NCBI GenBank assembly: GCA_937944405.1
Contig: CALDYR010000063.1
Span: 1 to 64,000, forward strand
DNA length: 64,000 nt
Direction of reading: 5' to 3'
Source: an uncultured Pirellulaceae bacterium
GTDB taxonomy: Bacteria; Planctomycetota; Planctomycetia; Pirellulales; Pirellulaceae
Shown here: piece by piece, positions 54,307 through 63,625 of the stretch
How the letters are laid out: each line of letters opens with the position of its first letter
Numbering within the stretch: position 1 is the stretch's first letter
Position numbers and translations under genes: made by a program
Notes under the pieces: model-generated
The model's database searches: none
What the model was told of the DNA's origin: nothing
What the model saw: only the letters and a program-made list of their open reading frames with translations

Positions 54307-55450
54307 TCGAACTTTCCTCCTTATTATTATTTTTATTTTCGCCAACTCGTGCCCGGTCCAGCCCGCTGATTTTCACCAACTGGAAACCGTCGGTCGCGCG
54401 GTTTGATTTGCAAATCACCCACGCCCTGCCCTTGTGATCAATCTTCATCATCTGAGGTTCCGGCAACGCCAACACCTTTTTTGTCGAACAACCTTGGTCG
54501 CCCATATAAATTTCGTAGATGCCGCTGGTCACGATTTCCGCGACATCTTCTGCCGATTGAGTTCTGCCGGCCCCCTCGGACGCCACCAACGCATACAATC
54601 GGCGGTATTTGGGAGTAAAACCAACAGAAACCACGGGGGCAATTCCAATCGCAAAGGATTGAATCGGCACCCCTTCGGCACGCGCGAACATTAACTCAGT
54701 CGTCCCCCCCTGCTCTCGTGAAAGGGAAACAAAATATCCACCTAACGGGTCCACCGTCAGCGTCCTCAAATCCGATACTTCGGCCAGTTCCGCGACGTAC
54801 CGGTCGTCAACCAATTGCCCCAGTCCGCCATCTTTAAGATGAATGTCACAGATCGTCAGCGCTTCAGCGCCCACTCGACGGACCATCGAAATACAACGCT
54901 GCTGTTGAAAGAATTTGATCACATCGAAAGGGTCAACGTGCTTAAGCCATCGTTCATAGGCGCGTGACAGTGGAAGCATGTTTTCCATAAAATCCAGCGG
55001 AAACTCTTTGGCCGAAGACAGATCGAACAACGACACTGCTAATTTTGGCGACGTAAACCCCGCCACCCCGACCATGACTCGGTTGCTATTGATCGCGCTG
55101 ACCGAAATCGACGACGCGTTTTGATCGGGCGCTTCGATTGCCTCGATGACGACTTCGTTCGAATCTCCATGCAATCGCCGGATTTGCTTCCCATCCATTT
55201 CGACCCAAAAGACGGTTTCTCCGTCAGGCGAAACGGAGAAATCCGTCCCCGCATCCAGCCCCTCCGCCATCACCTCCGATTGAATCTCTGCAGCTCCAAC
55301 CGCAAGCGTCTCAACCTCTTGGGCGCGGCTCGAATCGGCCATCAGAGCCGCCCCAATCACCAGCATCACCATAGTTGAACATGAAAACGAAAATGACGAA
55401 GAAAATGAGAAGCACGACATGAATTTTGACTCTTTGTTTTCTGTATCCAT
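54296..55450 (-). CDS. Secreted protein, possibly a beta-propeller
   Basis: A 384-residue protein with a hydrophobic N-terminus (CSTMVMLVIGAALMADSSRAQ) after a low-complexity Ser/Phe stretch (FSFSSSFSFS). The mature part has repeated strand patterns such as DFSVSPDGETVFWVEMDGKQIRRL and TLTVDPLGGYFVSLSREQGG, like WD/NHL propellers. No enzyme motif is seen. It ends in a low-complexity ENKNNNKEESSSEN tail made of AAT-rich repeats, in which lies the ribosome site of the next gene. The N-terminal start is not settled: ATG at 55450 or at 55420. Confidence 0.65.
   Translation of the reverse strand: MDTENKESKFMSCFSFSSSFSFSCSTMVMLVIGAALMADSSRAQEVETLAVGAAEIQSEVMAEGLDAGTDFSVSPDGETVFWVEMDGKQIRRLHGDSNEVVIEAIEAPDQNASSISVSAINSNRVMVGVAGFTSPKLAVSLFDLSSAKEFPLDFMENMLPLSRAYERWLKHVDPFDVIKFFQQQRCISMVRRVGAEALTICDIHLKDGGLGQLVDDRYVAELAEVSDLRTLTVDPLGGYFVSLSREQGGTTELMFARAEGVPIQSFAIGIAPVVSVGFTPKYRRLYALVASEGAGRTQSAEDVAEIVTSGIYEIYMGDQGCSTKKVLALPEPQMMKIDHKGRAWVICKSNRATDGFQLVKISGLDRARVGENKNNNKEESSSEN
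54316..54321 (-). promoter_or_regulatory. Ribosome binding site that fixes the GTG start of the isomerase gene
   Basis: AGGAGG on the minus strand lies nine bases before GTG at 54306, inside the 3' end of the upstream gene. It overrules the ATG at 54345. Confidence 0.8.
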
Positions 55451-55626
55451 CAAAAACTTTTGTGTCGGTAGAACACCGCCGGTCCACGATGCCAGTTAAT
55501 CACCGCCTGATCGTCAAAGTCTACCAGACTTCACTACATCCGGCATTATCCGCACCCGTAATTTTACCTTCACCCGTCACCTTACCGTTACCCTTTGCTC
55601 GATAAACATTTTAACGTAACAGAACA

Positions 55627-56388
55627 GTGAAACCCCCGACGGTGATTGACGTGGTAAAAAGGAAAAAGACCAGTACGCCTATCAAAATAATCGCAATCGC
55701 AACGGTCACCGCTGGCGTTGCTTTGAGCACACGGCGGGCGGGCAACGACTGCCCGCAGATCGACCATCACGAGACGCCGGTCGCGACCTATCCGGTGGAC
55801 CGCAGCGCCTTATCCTATCGCATTTTGCCATCAAATACCCGGGCCTTCGGAACTTCGATTGTATCTTTGGCCGTCGACGCTGCCGATCCTCAAGCCGACC
55901 ATGCCGTCGAACAATCCGCGTCGGCCTACCAGAAAAAATTAGACGACCAAACCGCGTGGGGAAGCCGACAACGCCCGGTCGCACTGCGCGCCGGTAGATC
56001 AACTGGGTTCACTCCGCCGGTGCGGACCAAAATCGTGCGCTCTGATTTACCCATCGTTCCCGGCATCGAAGACCCGCATCGTTGGCACGAACTTGACAAC
56101 GATCAACCTGACACCAAGATTGTCTTCGCATCGGCCGAACAAAGCGCTCTCTCCCAAACGGGAGCCATGGTCGAATCAGCCTTGATGGTTGAACCAGCCG
56201 CGATGTTAGAGACCGAACCGTCGCTGGATACTGCTGACCGTTTGCCGATGCTGGTAGATAAAGAATCGGATTGGGGTATTCCGGCCGAAACCACGCCGCC
56301 GTTGTGGTCTGCCGCAGGATCTGCCGCCTCTGGGATCGCTATTCCAACAAAGCAAAAGGCTCGTGCATGGGAAACGGGAAGGTATTAA
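55627..56388 (+). CDS. Hypothetical protein with an N-terminal membrane anchor
   Basis: A 253-residue protein from a GTG start. Basic residues (VVKRKKTSTP) precede a weak hydrophobic segment (IKIIAIATVTAGVALS). The rest is Pro/Ala/Ser-rich without clear secondary structure, and I recognise no family. It is probably anchored, with the bulk outside the membrane. Composition is like its neighbours; no ribosome site is seen. It might be a fragment or a spurious frame, though its length and lack of a strong competing frame argue for it. Confidence 0.5.
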   Translation: MKPPTVIDVVKRKKTSTPIKIIAIATVTAGVALSTRRAGNDCPQIDHHETPVATYPVDRSALSYRILPSNTRAFGTSIVSLAVDAADPQADHAVEQSASAYQKKLDDQTAWGSRQRPVALRAGRSTGFTPPVRTKIVRSDLPIVPGIEDPHRWHELDNDQPDTKIVFASAEQSALSQTGAMVESALMVEPAAMLETEPSLDTADRLPMLVDKESDWGIPAETTPPLWSAAGSAASGIAIPTKQKARAWETGRY

Positions 56389-56512
56389 GTCAAGCAAACG
56401 CATTTTGCCCGTTCAAAAATTGACCGCGTTGCCATAAAATCTGGCCGGTCTCCGTGAGGCGACCTTGAGTTGAAGCCACTTCGAGTTCTCCTGGTGGCGG
56501 TCTCGAGATTCT

Positions 56513-57535
56513 TTGCCCCGCCTGCATACCCAGTCTTATCGTTTGTTAGTCGCTGAATACCCACCATTTCGCCCCAACCAACTCCTCACCACCGGAATGA
56601 CTCAGACGCTCGGGGCGCTGTTGTTCAGAGGCCGGCAATCCAAATACGGCGCGGTCAAGCACGTGGTGGACCTATTTGATGGTGACCGGATCGTAATCCA
56701 CGACGACAAACCCGCGAAGTGGATAACTGGAGACCGAATCGCGATCCAGTTGCATGGTCTGCTGAGCAACCACCGGTCGCCCTACATGGTGCGCGTTTCG
56801 GATAAACTTCGCCGCAACAGCATCCGCACAATCCGAGTCGATCTGCGCGGTTTTGGAGACAGCGCTTTAATATCGCGTTCTCATATCAACGGCGGTTGCA
56901 GCCCGGACCTTGAATCGGTGATCGACTACGTCCACCGCATTTCGCCGCTGTCCAAGATCAGCCTGATCGGGTTTTCGATTGGAGGTAACATCGTCTTGAA
57001 AACCGTTGGCCAATGGGGGGACCAATTCCCTCGGTACGTCGATTCAGCGATCGCGGTTTCTCCCCCGATCGACTTAAATTATACGATGTGGAACCTGCGA
57101 CGGTTTGGCAACCGTATCTACGAAGCCTATATGATGGCGCGACTGAAACGTTCTTTAACCTATCGCCGCAAGCACGTTGCGGGTTTGGTCGACACCGGCA
57201 TCACCCCAATCCCTGACCGCCTATTAGCCTTCGATGAGGAATTTACAGCGCCCATTTGGGGGTTCCAAAGCGCGGCCCAGTATTACGAAAAATGTAGCTC
57301 TGTTCGGTTGTTGGGAGACATCAAGATTCCCACCATCATCCTATCCAGTCGTGACGATCCAGTGGTTCCTTTCGACATGTTGAACAACGTATTGATGTCG
57401 AACCATGTGGATTTAATCTCGACGCGCACCGGAGGCCATCTGGGGTTTCTCAGTCGCGGGGTGCGCGACCCCGACCGATTCTGGATGGACTGGCGAATCA
57501 GCCAATGGATCTCCGCCATTGATGCGGTGGCTTAA
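56513..57535 (+). CDS. YheT-type alpha/beta hydrolase
   Basis: A 340-residue hydrolase. It opens with YPPFRPNQLLTTGMTQTLGALLF, the usual start of YheT/EMB8-like proteins, and has LHGLLSNHRSPYMVRV (oxyanion region). Its triad is Ser in GFSIGGN, Asp in SSRDDPVVPF and His in TGGHLGFL. YheT proteins act as esterases or on acyl chains, but natural substrates are mostly unknown. The start is a TTG at 56513, with another TTG ten codons on; neither has a ribosome site. Confidence 0.85.
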   Translation: MPRLHTQSYRLLVAEYPPFRPNQLLTTGMTQTLGALLFRGRQSKYGAVKHVVDLFDGDRIVIHDDKPAKWITGDRIAIQLHGLLSNHRSPYMVRVSDKLRRNSIRTIRVDLRGFGDSALISRSHINGGCSPDLESVIDYVHRISPLSKISLIGFSIGGNIVLKTVGQWGDQFPRYVDSAIAVSPPIDLNYTMWNLRRFGNRIYEAYMMARLKRSLTYRRKHVAGLVDTGITPIPDRLLAFDEEFTAPIWGFQSAAQYYEKCSSVRLLGDIKIPTIILSSRDDPVVPFDMLNNVLMSNHVDLISTRTGGHLGFLSRGVRDPDRFWMDWRISQWISAIDAVA

Positions 57536-57558
57536 TGACGCGATAGCTTAATGACGCG
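57530..57558. repeat. 16-bp duplication including the YheT-type stop codon
   Basis: GCTTAATGACGCG at 57530-57542 recurs at 57546-57558. The first copy contains the TAA stop codon (57533-57535). Confidence 0.85.
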
Positions 57559-57619
57559 GTCGTTTCATACGGCAAACCCGAAAATCGTTTCCAATACTCC
57601 ATTCACTTAAGAAAAGGCA

Positions 57620-57649
57620 AACTTTGGCTGCAAGTTGAGCGCCAAAGTT
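57620..57649 (+). promoter_or_regulatory. Hairpin between the hydrolase and the TlpA-like gene
   Basis: AACTTTGGC (57620-57628) pairs perfectly with GCCAAAGTT (57641-57649) around a 12-base loop. There is no T-run after it, so it may be an operator or a processing stem rather than a terminator. The rest of the 358-base spacer (57536-57893) shows nothing further. Confidence 0.35.
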
Positions 57650-57893
57650 GCGGGAAGGAGCACTGATTGCGCTGTCGGCCCTCTGGTTACGAACAGCTTG
57701 TTGCCAAAACAACATAGCCATTTAATTGCTTGCTCGTAGTAGTAGCACGTTGAACCGATCGGAAAAAAAGTTATTCCGAAAGCCAAATCGCAGTGAAAAT
57801 CTTCGCCAGCACTTCGTCGCAGCGATGGGCTGGGGTATAAAAACGTTAACTAGAATCACACTAAACTTAAAACTGTCGTCCGTCGATCAAGCC

Positions 57894-59030
57894 ATGCTCT
57901 CCCAACAATCAATTTCCCTGTCGCGATTCTTTGTCGCCCTTCTGATGCTCAATGGCATCGCCGCACGTCCCGCGTTTTGCCAATCCGAGGATTCGCCAAT
58001 TGCCGCTGCCAAAACCAGTTTGCACCGGATGAATCAAGCCGTCACCGCCGGTGAATTTAAAATCGCGCGCGTTTACATGACCGACCAAGGAGCCACCGAA
58101 GTCATCGGCGACCTCGCCGGCATCGCCATTTCGTTGGCCGATCCGGCGATCAACGAATCATTTCCCGCTCAGTTCGATGCATTCAAGAAAGAATTTAACC
58201 AACTGCTTTCCAGTGCTCAATTGACCACGAAGTGGGCTGCATTGAATGACGACCCCACTCAATTTGAGAAATTCCAATCGCTTCAAACAAGCGCCGACGG
58301 TTTGAACGTGCTGGATCAATTGCTCAACGCGGTCGCTGCGATGCCGTGGAATGGTTTTGGATTTCGCGGTGTTGCAACTGCGGGCTATCAAAAGCAGAAC
58401 GACATCTTCATCGCCATCGGCCCCGAGGAGAAAAAGGAGTTTGCCGAAAATGCAAATGTTTCAGTTTACCGATTTGTTTTAGAGGGCGACATTTGGAAAT
58501 TTGATGGCATCTCAAACGACCAAACCGAGGCCTACCAGAAAAAGCTCGACGCGATGCCGATGACCATTAAAGACCCTTCCTTCACTGGCGAAACAGCCGA
58601 CGGCAATAAACTTTCTTTCGCTGATTATAAAGGGAAAGTCGTGCTATTTGATTTCTGGGGGACTTGGTGCGCCCCCTGTGTCGCGAAAATACCGAAGCTG
58701 AAAAAAATCCACGCGGCCTTTCAACCTCATGGGTTCGAAATCATTGGCGTCGCCTTAGACGACGCCGAAACTCTCAAAACCTTTTACGAATCCAGAACGC
58801 TTCCCTGGAAGAACCTCGCAGATCCCGACGGAGAACTCGAAGAAAAATTTGGCGTCAAAGCCTACCCCACCACCATGCTGTTAGACCTAAACGGCACCCA
58901 CATCGCCAGCAATCTAAAGGAAGACGAATTGGTCGACGCGCTGGTAAAACTTTATGGGCTCAATCCGAATGATTTCGCGGCCCTAAAAAAGGCTGTCAAA
59001 GACACTGACGATGAAAAACGCCACAAATAG
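57894..59030 (+). CDS. Exported TlpA-like thioredoxin-domain protein
   Basis: A 378-residue protein. A signal peptide (LSRFFVALLMLNGIAARPAFC) is followed by a helical domain (about 30-220) of unknown type and a TlpA/ResA-like redoxin domain (about 225-355). That domain has KVVLFDFWGTWCAPCVAKIPKLKK with the reactive WCAPC and the cis-Pro of AYPTTMLLD. Such proteins reduce periplasmic disulfides, often for cytochrome maturation; here no cytochrome gene is near. I start at the ATG at 57894, which begins the signal peptide; the frame is open back to 57726. Confidence 0.85.
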   Translation: MLSQQSISLSRFFVALLMLNGIAARPAFCQSEDSPIAAAKTSLHRMNQAVTAGEFKIARVYMTDQGATEVIGDLAGIAISLADPAINESFPAQFDAFKKEFNQLLSSAQLTTKWAALNDDPTQFEKFQSLQTSADGLNVLDQLLNAVAAMPWNGFGFRGVATAGYQKQNDIFIAIGPEEKKEFAENANVSVYRFVLEGDIWKFDGISNDQTEAYQKKLDAMPMTIKDPSFTGETADGNKLSFADYKGKVVLFDFWGTWCAPCVAKIPKLKKIHAAFQPHGFEIIGVALDDAETLKTFYESRTLPWKNLADPDGELEEKFGVKAYPTTMLLDLNGTHIASNLKEDELVDALVKLYGLNPNDFAALKKAVKDTDDEKRHK

Positions 59031-59036
59031 TCTCAC

Positions 59037-59516
59037 TCAGCCAACATCCGGCAGCGCCTCGATCAGGCGTCTTCCTTTTTCGGTGCGGGCTTCGAATTCG
59101 ATTCGGCGCTGGTGTTCATCGGTGGCTTGAAGGGTAACCATCACATCGAACTGAGGTAAAAACTCTTCGATCAGTTCGGCCCATTCAACCACGATCACAG
59201 AACCTTCCTCGAGTTCTTCGTCGATCCCTAATTCGTCGACTTCACTGCCGTCTTTGATTCGATAGGCATCTAAGTGCAGAAGTTTGACACGCCCGTAATG
59301 AGGGACGCAAATGGTAAAAGTTGGACTGGTCACGTCGGTGCGCGCGATTCCGATCGCTTCGCCGATGCCTTGGGTCAAATTTGTTTTCCCAGCCCCCAAT
59401 GAACCGACCAACCCTAACAACGTCGACCGTTGTAAAACGCTACCCAGCGCACCGCCAAATGCGGCCGTTTGATCGGGACTGCTGGACGTGAGAATTCTAT
59501 TTTCGTGTTGAGTCAT
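59037..59516 (-). CDS. tsaE: TsaE, tRNA threonylcarbamoyladenosine P-loop ATPase
   Basis: A 159-residue protein needed, with TsaB, TsaC and TsaD, for the t6A37 modification of tRNA. GLVGSLGAGKTNLTQGIGEAIG is Walker A (P-loop), VTSPTFTICVPHYG the switch-like segment, HLDAYRI and VIVVEWAELIEEFLP the typical C-terminal part. The start is the ATG at 59516; a TTG 21 codons farther up has no family support. It follows thiL by 66 bases and may share its transcript. The other t6A genes are not in the window. Confidence 0.93.
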   Translation of the reverse strand: MTQHENRILTSSSPDQTAAFGGALGSVLQRSTLLGLVGSLGAGKTNLTQGIGEAIGIARTDVTSPTFTICVPHYGRVKLLHLDAYRIKDGSEVDELGIDEELEEGSVIVVEWAELIEEFLPQFDVMVTLQATDEHQRRIEFEARTEKGRRLIEALPDVG

Positions 59517-59582
59517 CTGTTTAAAGAAACAAAAAGGAGAAACGGGAACGTCGGGATTACCATAAAACGCAGTGTTCAAAAT

Positions 59583-60509
59583 TTAATGCTCATACCCCTT
59601 AACAGCCAGAGCCGATCGGTTGCCCAAACGGTCAATCAAACTGAAACGTTGGTCATCGGTCATCTTTCCAATCGCGGTCATTGTGTTTGGCAATTTGGAG
59701 TCGTCGAGGATTTGTTTAGCGGTTTGGGCGTCGACGACAACGGCCAATTCAAAATCTTCCCCGTCATACAGCGCTGCGTTTAACATCGCAGCGCGATCTG
59801 GGTGGTGCTGTTGTTGCGCGTCAGTGGAAATCGGAATCGCCGAGGTTGCTAACTCCATCCCTAATTGAGACTGTTCAGCGATTGCTCCGAGGTCGATGGC
59901 CAACGAATCAGTAATATCGGTCGCCGCATTAACGCTGTAATGGTTCCGCAAGAACAACGCCAAATCGACGCGCGGCGTGAAGGTCAAATGCTTCTGTTTG
60001 ATTGAATTCCCGAAATCTCCTGAAACGAGAATCACATCGCCGACTTGGGCTCCATTGATCCTCCAAGATTCAACCGCTGTCGCGCGCTCCTCCAACACCC
60101 CCATCACCGCAACATTGATCACCAACGGGCCATGCCAGCGATTGGTATCCCCGCCGACAATGGACACGTTGAACTCATCCGCCAATTTAAAAATGCCATC
60201 GGTGATCGATTGCGTCTGTTTCATCGACATCGACTTGGGCAACATCAAACTGACCACTGCACACACCGGTTTGGCTCCCATCGCGGCAATGTCGCTCAGG
60301 TTCACGGCCATCGATTTCCGGCCAATCAATCCCAACGGAGTCTGCCCGAGAATAAAATGCACCCCATCGGCTAACATGTCGGTCGATATCACCGACGCGC
60401 AGGATTGAAAATCGACGATCGCCGCATCATCTCCCACGCCTAAAATAATTCTGGGATCGACGTTGGTTGGTGTTTTGGTTTTTAACCAATCGATAAATGC
60501 GTGTTCCAT
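59583..60509 (-). CDS. thiL: Thiamine-monophosphate kinase
   Basis: A 308-residue enzyme that makes thiamine diphosphate from thiamine phosphate. The PurM-like fold is indicated by GVGDDAAIVDF, VISTDMLADGVHF, AVNLSDIAAMGAKPV, VGGDTNRWHG and DITDSLAIDLGAIAEQS, the order known for ThiL. It is the first of a thiL-tsaE pair, an order seen in other bacteria. Upstream lies a 319-base gap that holds the terminator of the next gene. Confidence 0.95.
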   Translation of the reverse strand: MEHAFIDWLKTKTPTNVDPRIILGVGDDAAIVDFQSCASVISTDMLADGVHFILGQTPLGLIGRKSMAVNLSDIAAMGAKPVCAVVSLMLPKSMSMKQTQSITDGIFKLADEFNVSIVGGDTNRWHGPLVINVAVMGVLEERATAVESWRINGAQVGDVILVSGDFGNSIKQKHLTFTPRVDLALFLRNHYSVNAATDITDSLAIDLGAIAEQSQLGMELATSAIPISTDAQQQHHPDRAAMLNAALYDGEDFELAVVVDAQTAKQILDDSKLPNTMTAIGKMTDDQRFSLIDRLGNRSALAVKGYEH

Positions 60510-60704
60510 ATTGCCTGCAAGCTTTTGGAATGATTTTCCAGTGGAGCGATCACCGAAGTCTATTCTGCGGTTTCAATTAAGGTGAAGGGCGGGATTTAAC
60601 GGGTGCTGGTTATCGTAGTGAGATTCGCCCGAATTCCAAGCTGATTTCTGAGAGAGAATTTTGGCCCAAACCACGCCTGAAAGGCGATATCTTTGAAGCC
60701 CCTC

Positions 60705-60750
60705 AAAAAAGAAACCGCCAATCTGCCTACGGGGGCAGACTGGCGGTTTC
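60705..60750 (-). terminator. Intrinsic terminator of the HtrA gene
   Basis: On the minus strand a hairpin with a stem of 17 pairs (one A-C mismatch) runs 60750 to 60711 around a six-base loop and is followed by six T (60710-60705). It lies about 80 bases past the HtrA stop codon (60829) and is well placed to end that transcript before thiL. Confidence 0.9.
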
Positions 60751-60828
60751 TGTGCAGAACCTTGGGGCACGCAACCGGAAGCTGGACTTTTCTGGGGCAA
60801 GCCGCTTCAACGGGCGTTTGGCGTCGGG

Positions 60829-62175
60829 CTAACGCGTTAGGGTATCGCGTTCGGCGATACGCATCTGGCCCCAAAACGGTTCTTTGTCTCGTAGGATATA
60901 AAACATAAAATCTCCTCGTTCTTGAATCAGTTTTTCATTAAGCACAAAGGATAGATTTTCTGTCGTTTCGGTTTTCCAACCGTGCATCGCGACGATGATG
61001 TCTCCGGCCAAAATACCCTCAACTTCGGCTGGACTTTCCGGACGCACATCGGTCACTCGCAACCCCCTGGTGTAGTTCTGATGCATTCCCACCATCTCCT
61101 CAGGAGCAACATTGGTCACCTTGATGCCGATATCATTCCATGCCACCGAACTGGTCGCCGAAGAAACCTGCCGCACCTTCAACCGAACGTTGCGTTGCAC
61201 GCCACGGTTACTAACCGTTAGCTTCACCCCATCGGAGTGAACGTCTCCGACGAAGGCCGAATGAAAGTGCATCGCGTGACTGGATTCACTATGATTGATT
61301 TCAACAATACGATCGCCCTTACGAATTCCCACTTCTGCCGCAGGGCTGTCAGCATCGACCGACGCCACGACCAATTGCGGTTGATCGTTGACGTAAATGG
61401 TACGGGTTGCGATGCCATGATAGATATCATCGGCGACTAATTTCTTGATCAGCTTCGCAGCCACTTTCATCGCATCGTTGACAGGAATGGCGAAAGCAAT
61501 GCCTTGGGCTCCGATGCGAACCGCGACGTTGATTCCAATCATTTCGCCGTAAATGTTCAACAACGGCCCCCCCGAATTCCCCGGATTGATCGCCGCGTCG
61601 GTCTGAATAAGATTGCGATAAATCTGTTCGTCGTTGACCTGTACAGTCCGACCTAATTGGCTGATGATGCCGACGGTGACGGTATGTTCATAACCGTATG
61701 CGTTGCCCACCGCAGTGACCGTTTCAGCCAACATCAAATCCGATGACGTTCCGATTGCGATCACCGGAAGCGGTTGCTCGACCTCGATTTTAAGCACCGC
61801 AAGGTCCGTTTCCGGATCGTGTGCCAACAGCCGCGCGGTTGTCTTTTGGCGATCACCGGTCGTGACTTCGATGTTTTTAACGCCCTGGACGACGTGGTAA
61901 TTGGTCAGAATATATCCGCGTTTGTCGATCACCACCCCCGTTCCCATGCCGTTGACCTGTTTGGTCTTGGCCGCCGAATTTTCGTCGGCGATCGTTTTTT
62001 TTCCTCGCAGATTGACCACCGAAAGCCGGCAATCCCGCACCGCCTTCACCAACGGCGTCATGCGTTGCTGGAAACGACTTTGGTCTTGGGCAGAAGCCTG
62101 GCCGACAATCGTTGCGGTCAACAATGTCAGCCAAAGCAAAGCGACCCCGAGGGCCTGTGGGATTCGAAATTGCAT
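60829..62175 (-). CDS. HtrA/DegP-type secreted serine protease with two PDZ domains
   Basis: A 448-residue protein with a signal peptide (FRIPQALGVALLWLTLLTATIVGQASA) and a trypsin-like domain whose triad is His in LTNYHVVQG, Asp in ETDLAVLKIE and Ser in NPGNSGGPLLN. Two PDZ-like domains follow, about 255-340 (VNDQPQLVVASVDADSPAAEVGIRKGDRI) and 345-430 (LRVTDVRPESPAEVEGILAGDIIVAMHGW). HtrA proteins degrade or refold damaged envelope proteins. I start at the ATG at 62175; an upstream ATG (62265) would lengthen the N-terminus before the signal. A good terminator follows at 60705-60750. Confidence 0.92.
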   Translation of the reverse strand: MQFRIPQALGVALLWLTLLTATIVGQASAQDQSRFQQRMTPLVKAVRDCRLSVVNLRGKKTIADENSAAKTKQVNGMGTGVVIDKRGYILTNYHVVQGVKNIEVTTGDRQKTTARLLAHDPETDLAVLKIEVEQPLPVIAIGTSSDLMLAETVTAVGNAYGYEHTVTVGIISQLGRTVQVNDEQIYRNLIQTDAAINPGNSGGPLLNIYGEMIGINVAVRIGAQGIAFAIPVNDAMKVAAKLIKKLVADDIYHGIATRTIYVNDQPQLVVASVDADSPAAEVGIRKGDRIVEINHSESSHAMHFHSAFVGDVHSDGVKLTVSNRGVQRNVRLKVRQVSSATSSVAWNDIGIKVTNVAPEEMVGMHQNYTRGLRVTDVRPESPAEVEGILAGDIIVAMHGWKTETTENLSFVLNEKLIQERGDFMFYILRDKEPFWGQMRIAERDTLTR

Positions 62176-62533
62176 AAATGGGTCTTGCTTCAGTCTGTTC
62201 CAATTGCAATCGCAGCGTCTGCGGGGTGCTGAAGCGAAGCTTTGAAGGTTCGCCGCCGATTGCATGTTATTCGTATAATATCCTCAATCGGAACCTACGA
62301 AATTTGCCGTTAGATCGTTATGACCGCCCCGCAAAGTCGACCTAAACTGACACCATCGGCCCGCATTTCACCCGCCGCCAGCCCTTCCGGACGCCGTACT
62401 CACCAGCGGTTCCCAATAGCGATTGCAAACGGGGACAACTTCCGTCGTTTTCCCCCCACGTTCCGAATTAACTTGCAAATCCCCAACGCAACAATTAGAA
62501 AATGGCTGACTGCAACCCACCTAAGAGGAAAAA

Positions 62534-63625
62534 ATGAAGACGAAATTGAGACCTGTTTGCTTGACTTTGCTGACCGTGATAGCGTTCGCCGTTCCAACAA
62601 CGGCTCAAGAAAATTCAACTCAACAAGATTCGATCCAACGAGGCTCGGTCCAAGAAAATTCGGATCAGAACAAAACCGTCCAAGAGCCAGCCTCCCCCGC
62701 TCCGGTCCGAATGGGCAGCGGCGACCTCACTTTTGAAACCGTCCCTGGCTGGGGGTTGCGACCTGATGGCAGTTCCGCGATCGGCACAACACACGGCGCG
62801 GTGGTCGTTGATAAATTAGGGACCGTTTACACCAGTAGCGCCAAAGGGGTTCATGCTTTCACCGCCGACGGAGTGTTGATCCATTCTTACACCGACAAAG
62901 CCTACAAGCAGCTTCATGACATGGAGATCCGAGAAGAAGCGGGCGAAGAATTCATTTACGGCGCCCGTAATTCGGCCGGAGAGGGTGTCAAGTTCCGCGT
63001 GCCAGATGGCAAAGTGGTTTTGCGATTGCCGTTCCCCAAGGAATCGGGGTTGGCTCTCAAATCATTTAAGCCTACGGCGATAACCGTCGCGGCCAACGGA
63101 GATATTTTTCTTGCTAATGGGTACGCCAGTAATCACATTTTCAAATTTGACAAATCTGGAAAATACCTGATGCACTTCGGCCAACAGGGCAACGGCATAA
63201 AGGAATTTAATACCGCTCACGGGATGACGATGGACCATCGTTACACCCCGCCGCGTCTCTTGATTTGCGACCGCAACCACAAACCGCGCGGCAGGCTGGT
63301 CCACTACGACCTCGAAGGCAACTTTATTTCAGAGGTCATCACGGGGTTAGGCATGCCAACTTCGGTGGCAATTCAAGGTAACCTAGTTTCGGTCCCGGAT
63401 CTGACGGGTCGTTTGGTGATTCTGAATAAGCAAAACATGATCGTGGCGGTGCTGGGCCACAACTCCAACCCTAAAAAGGGCAAAAAGTTCAAGATCCCGC
63501 AATCTGAATGGATAGAAGGCGTCTTCAGCGGCACTCATGGATCATACTGGGACGCCGACGGCAACCTGTACGTGCAAGACTGGAACATCGACGGACGTAT
63601 TATGAAACTGCGTCGAGTCAAATAA
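62534..63625 (+). CDS. Secreted NHL-repeat beta-propeller protein
   Basis: A 363-residue protein with a signal peptide (LRPVCLTLLTVIAFAVPTTAQ), then a Gln/Ser/Asn-rich stretch with NSTQQDSIQRGSVQENSDQ units. NHL-type blades follow (about 60-363), for example GAVVVDKLGTVYTSSAKGVHAFTADG and AITVAANGDIFLANGYASNHIFKFDKSGKYLMHFGQQG. Such proteins bind partners or sugar-like ligands outside the cell; several planctomycete copies are annotated as peptidylglycine monooxygenase-like without catalytic residues. The ribosome site AGAGGA lies just before the ATG. Confidence 0.87.
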   Translation: MKTKLRPVCLTLLTVIAFAVPTTAQENSTQQDSIQRGSVQENSDQNKTVQEPASPAPVRMGSGDLTFETVPGWGLRPDGSSAIGTTHGAVVVDKLGTVYTSSAKGVHAFTADGVLIHSYTDKAYKQLHDMEIREEAGEEFIYGARNSAGEGVKFRVPDGKVVLRLPFPKESGLALKSFKPTAITVAANGDIFLANGYASNHIFKFDKSGKYLMHFGQQGNGIKEFNTAHGMTMDHRYTPPRLLICDRNHKPRGRLVHYDLEGNFISEVITGLGMPTSVAIQGNLVSVPDLTGRLVILNKQNMIVAVLGHNSNPKKGKKFKIPQSEWIEGVFSGTHGSYWDADGNLYVQDWNIDGRIMKLRRVK

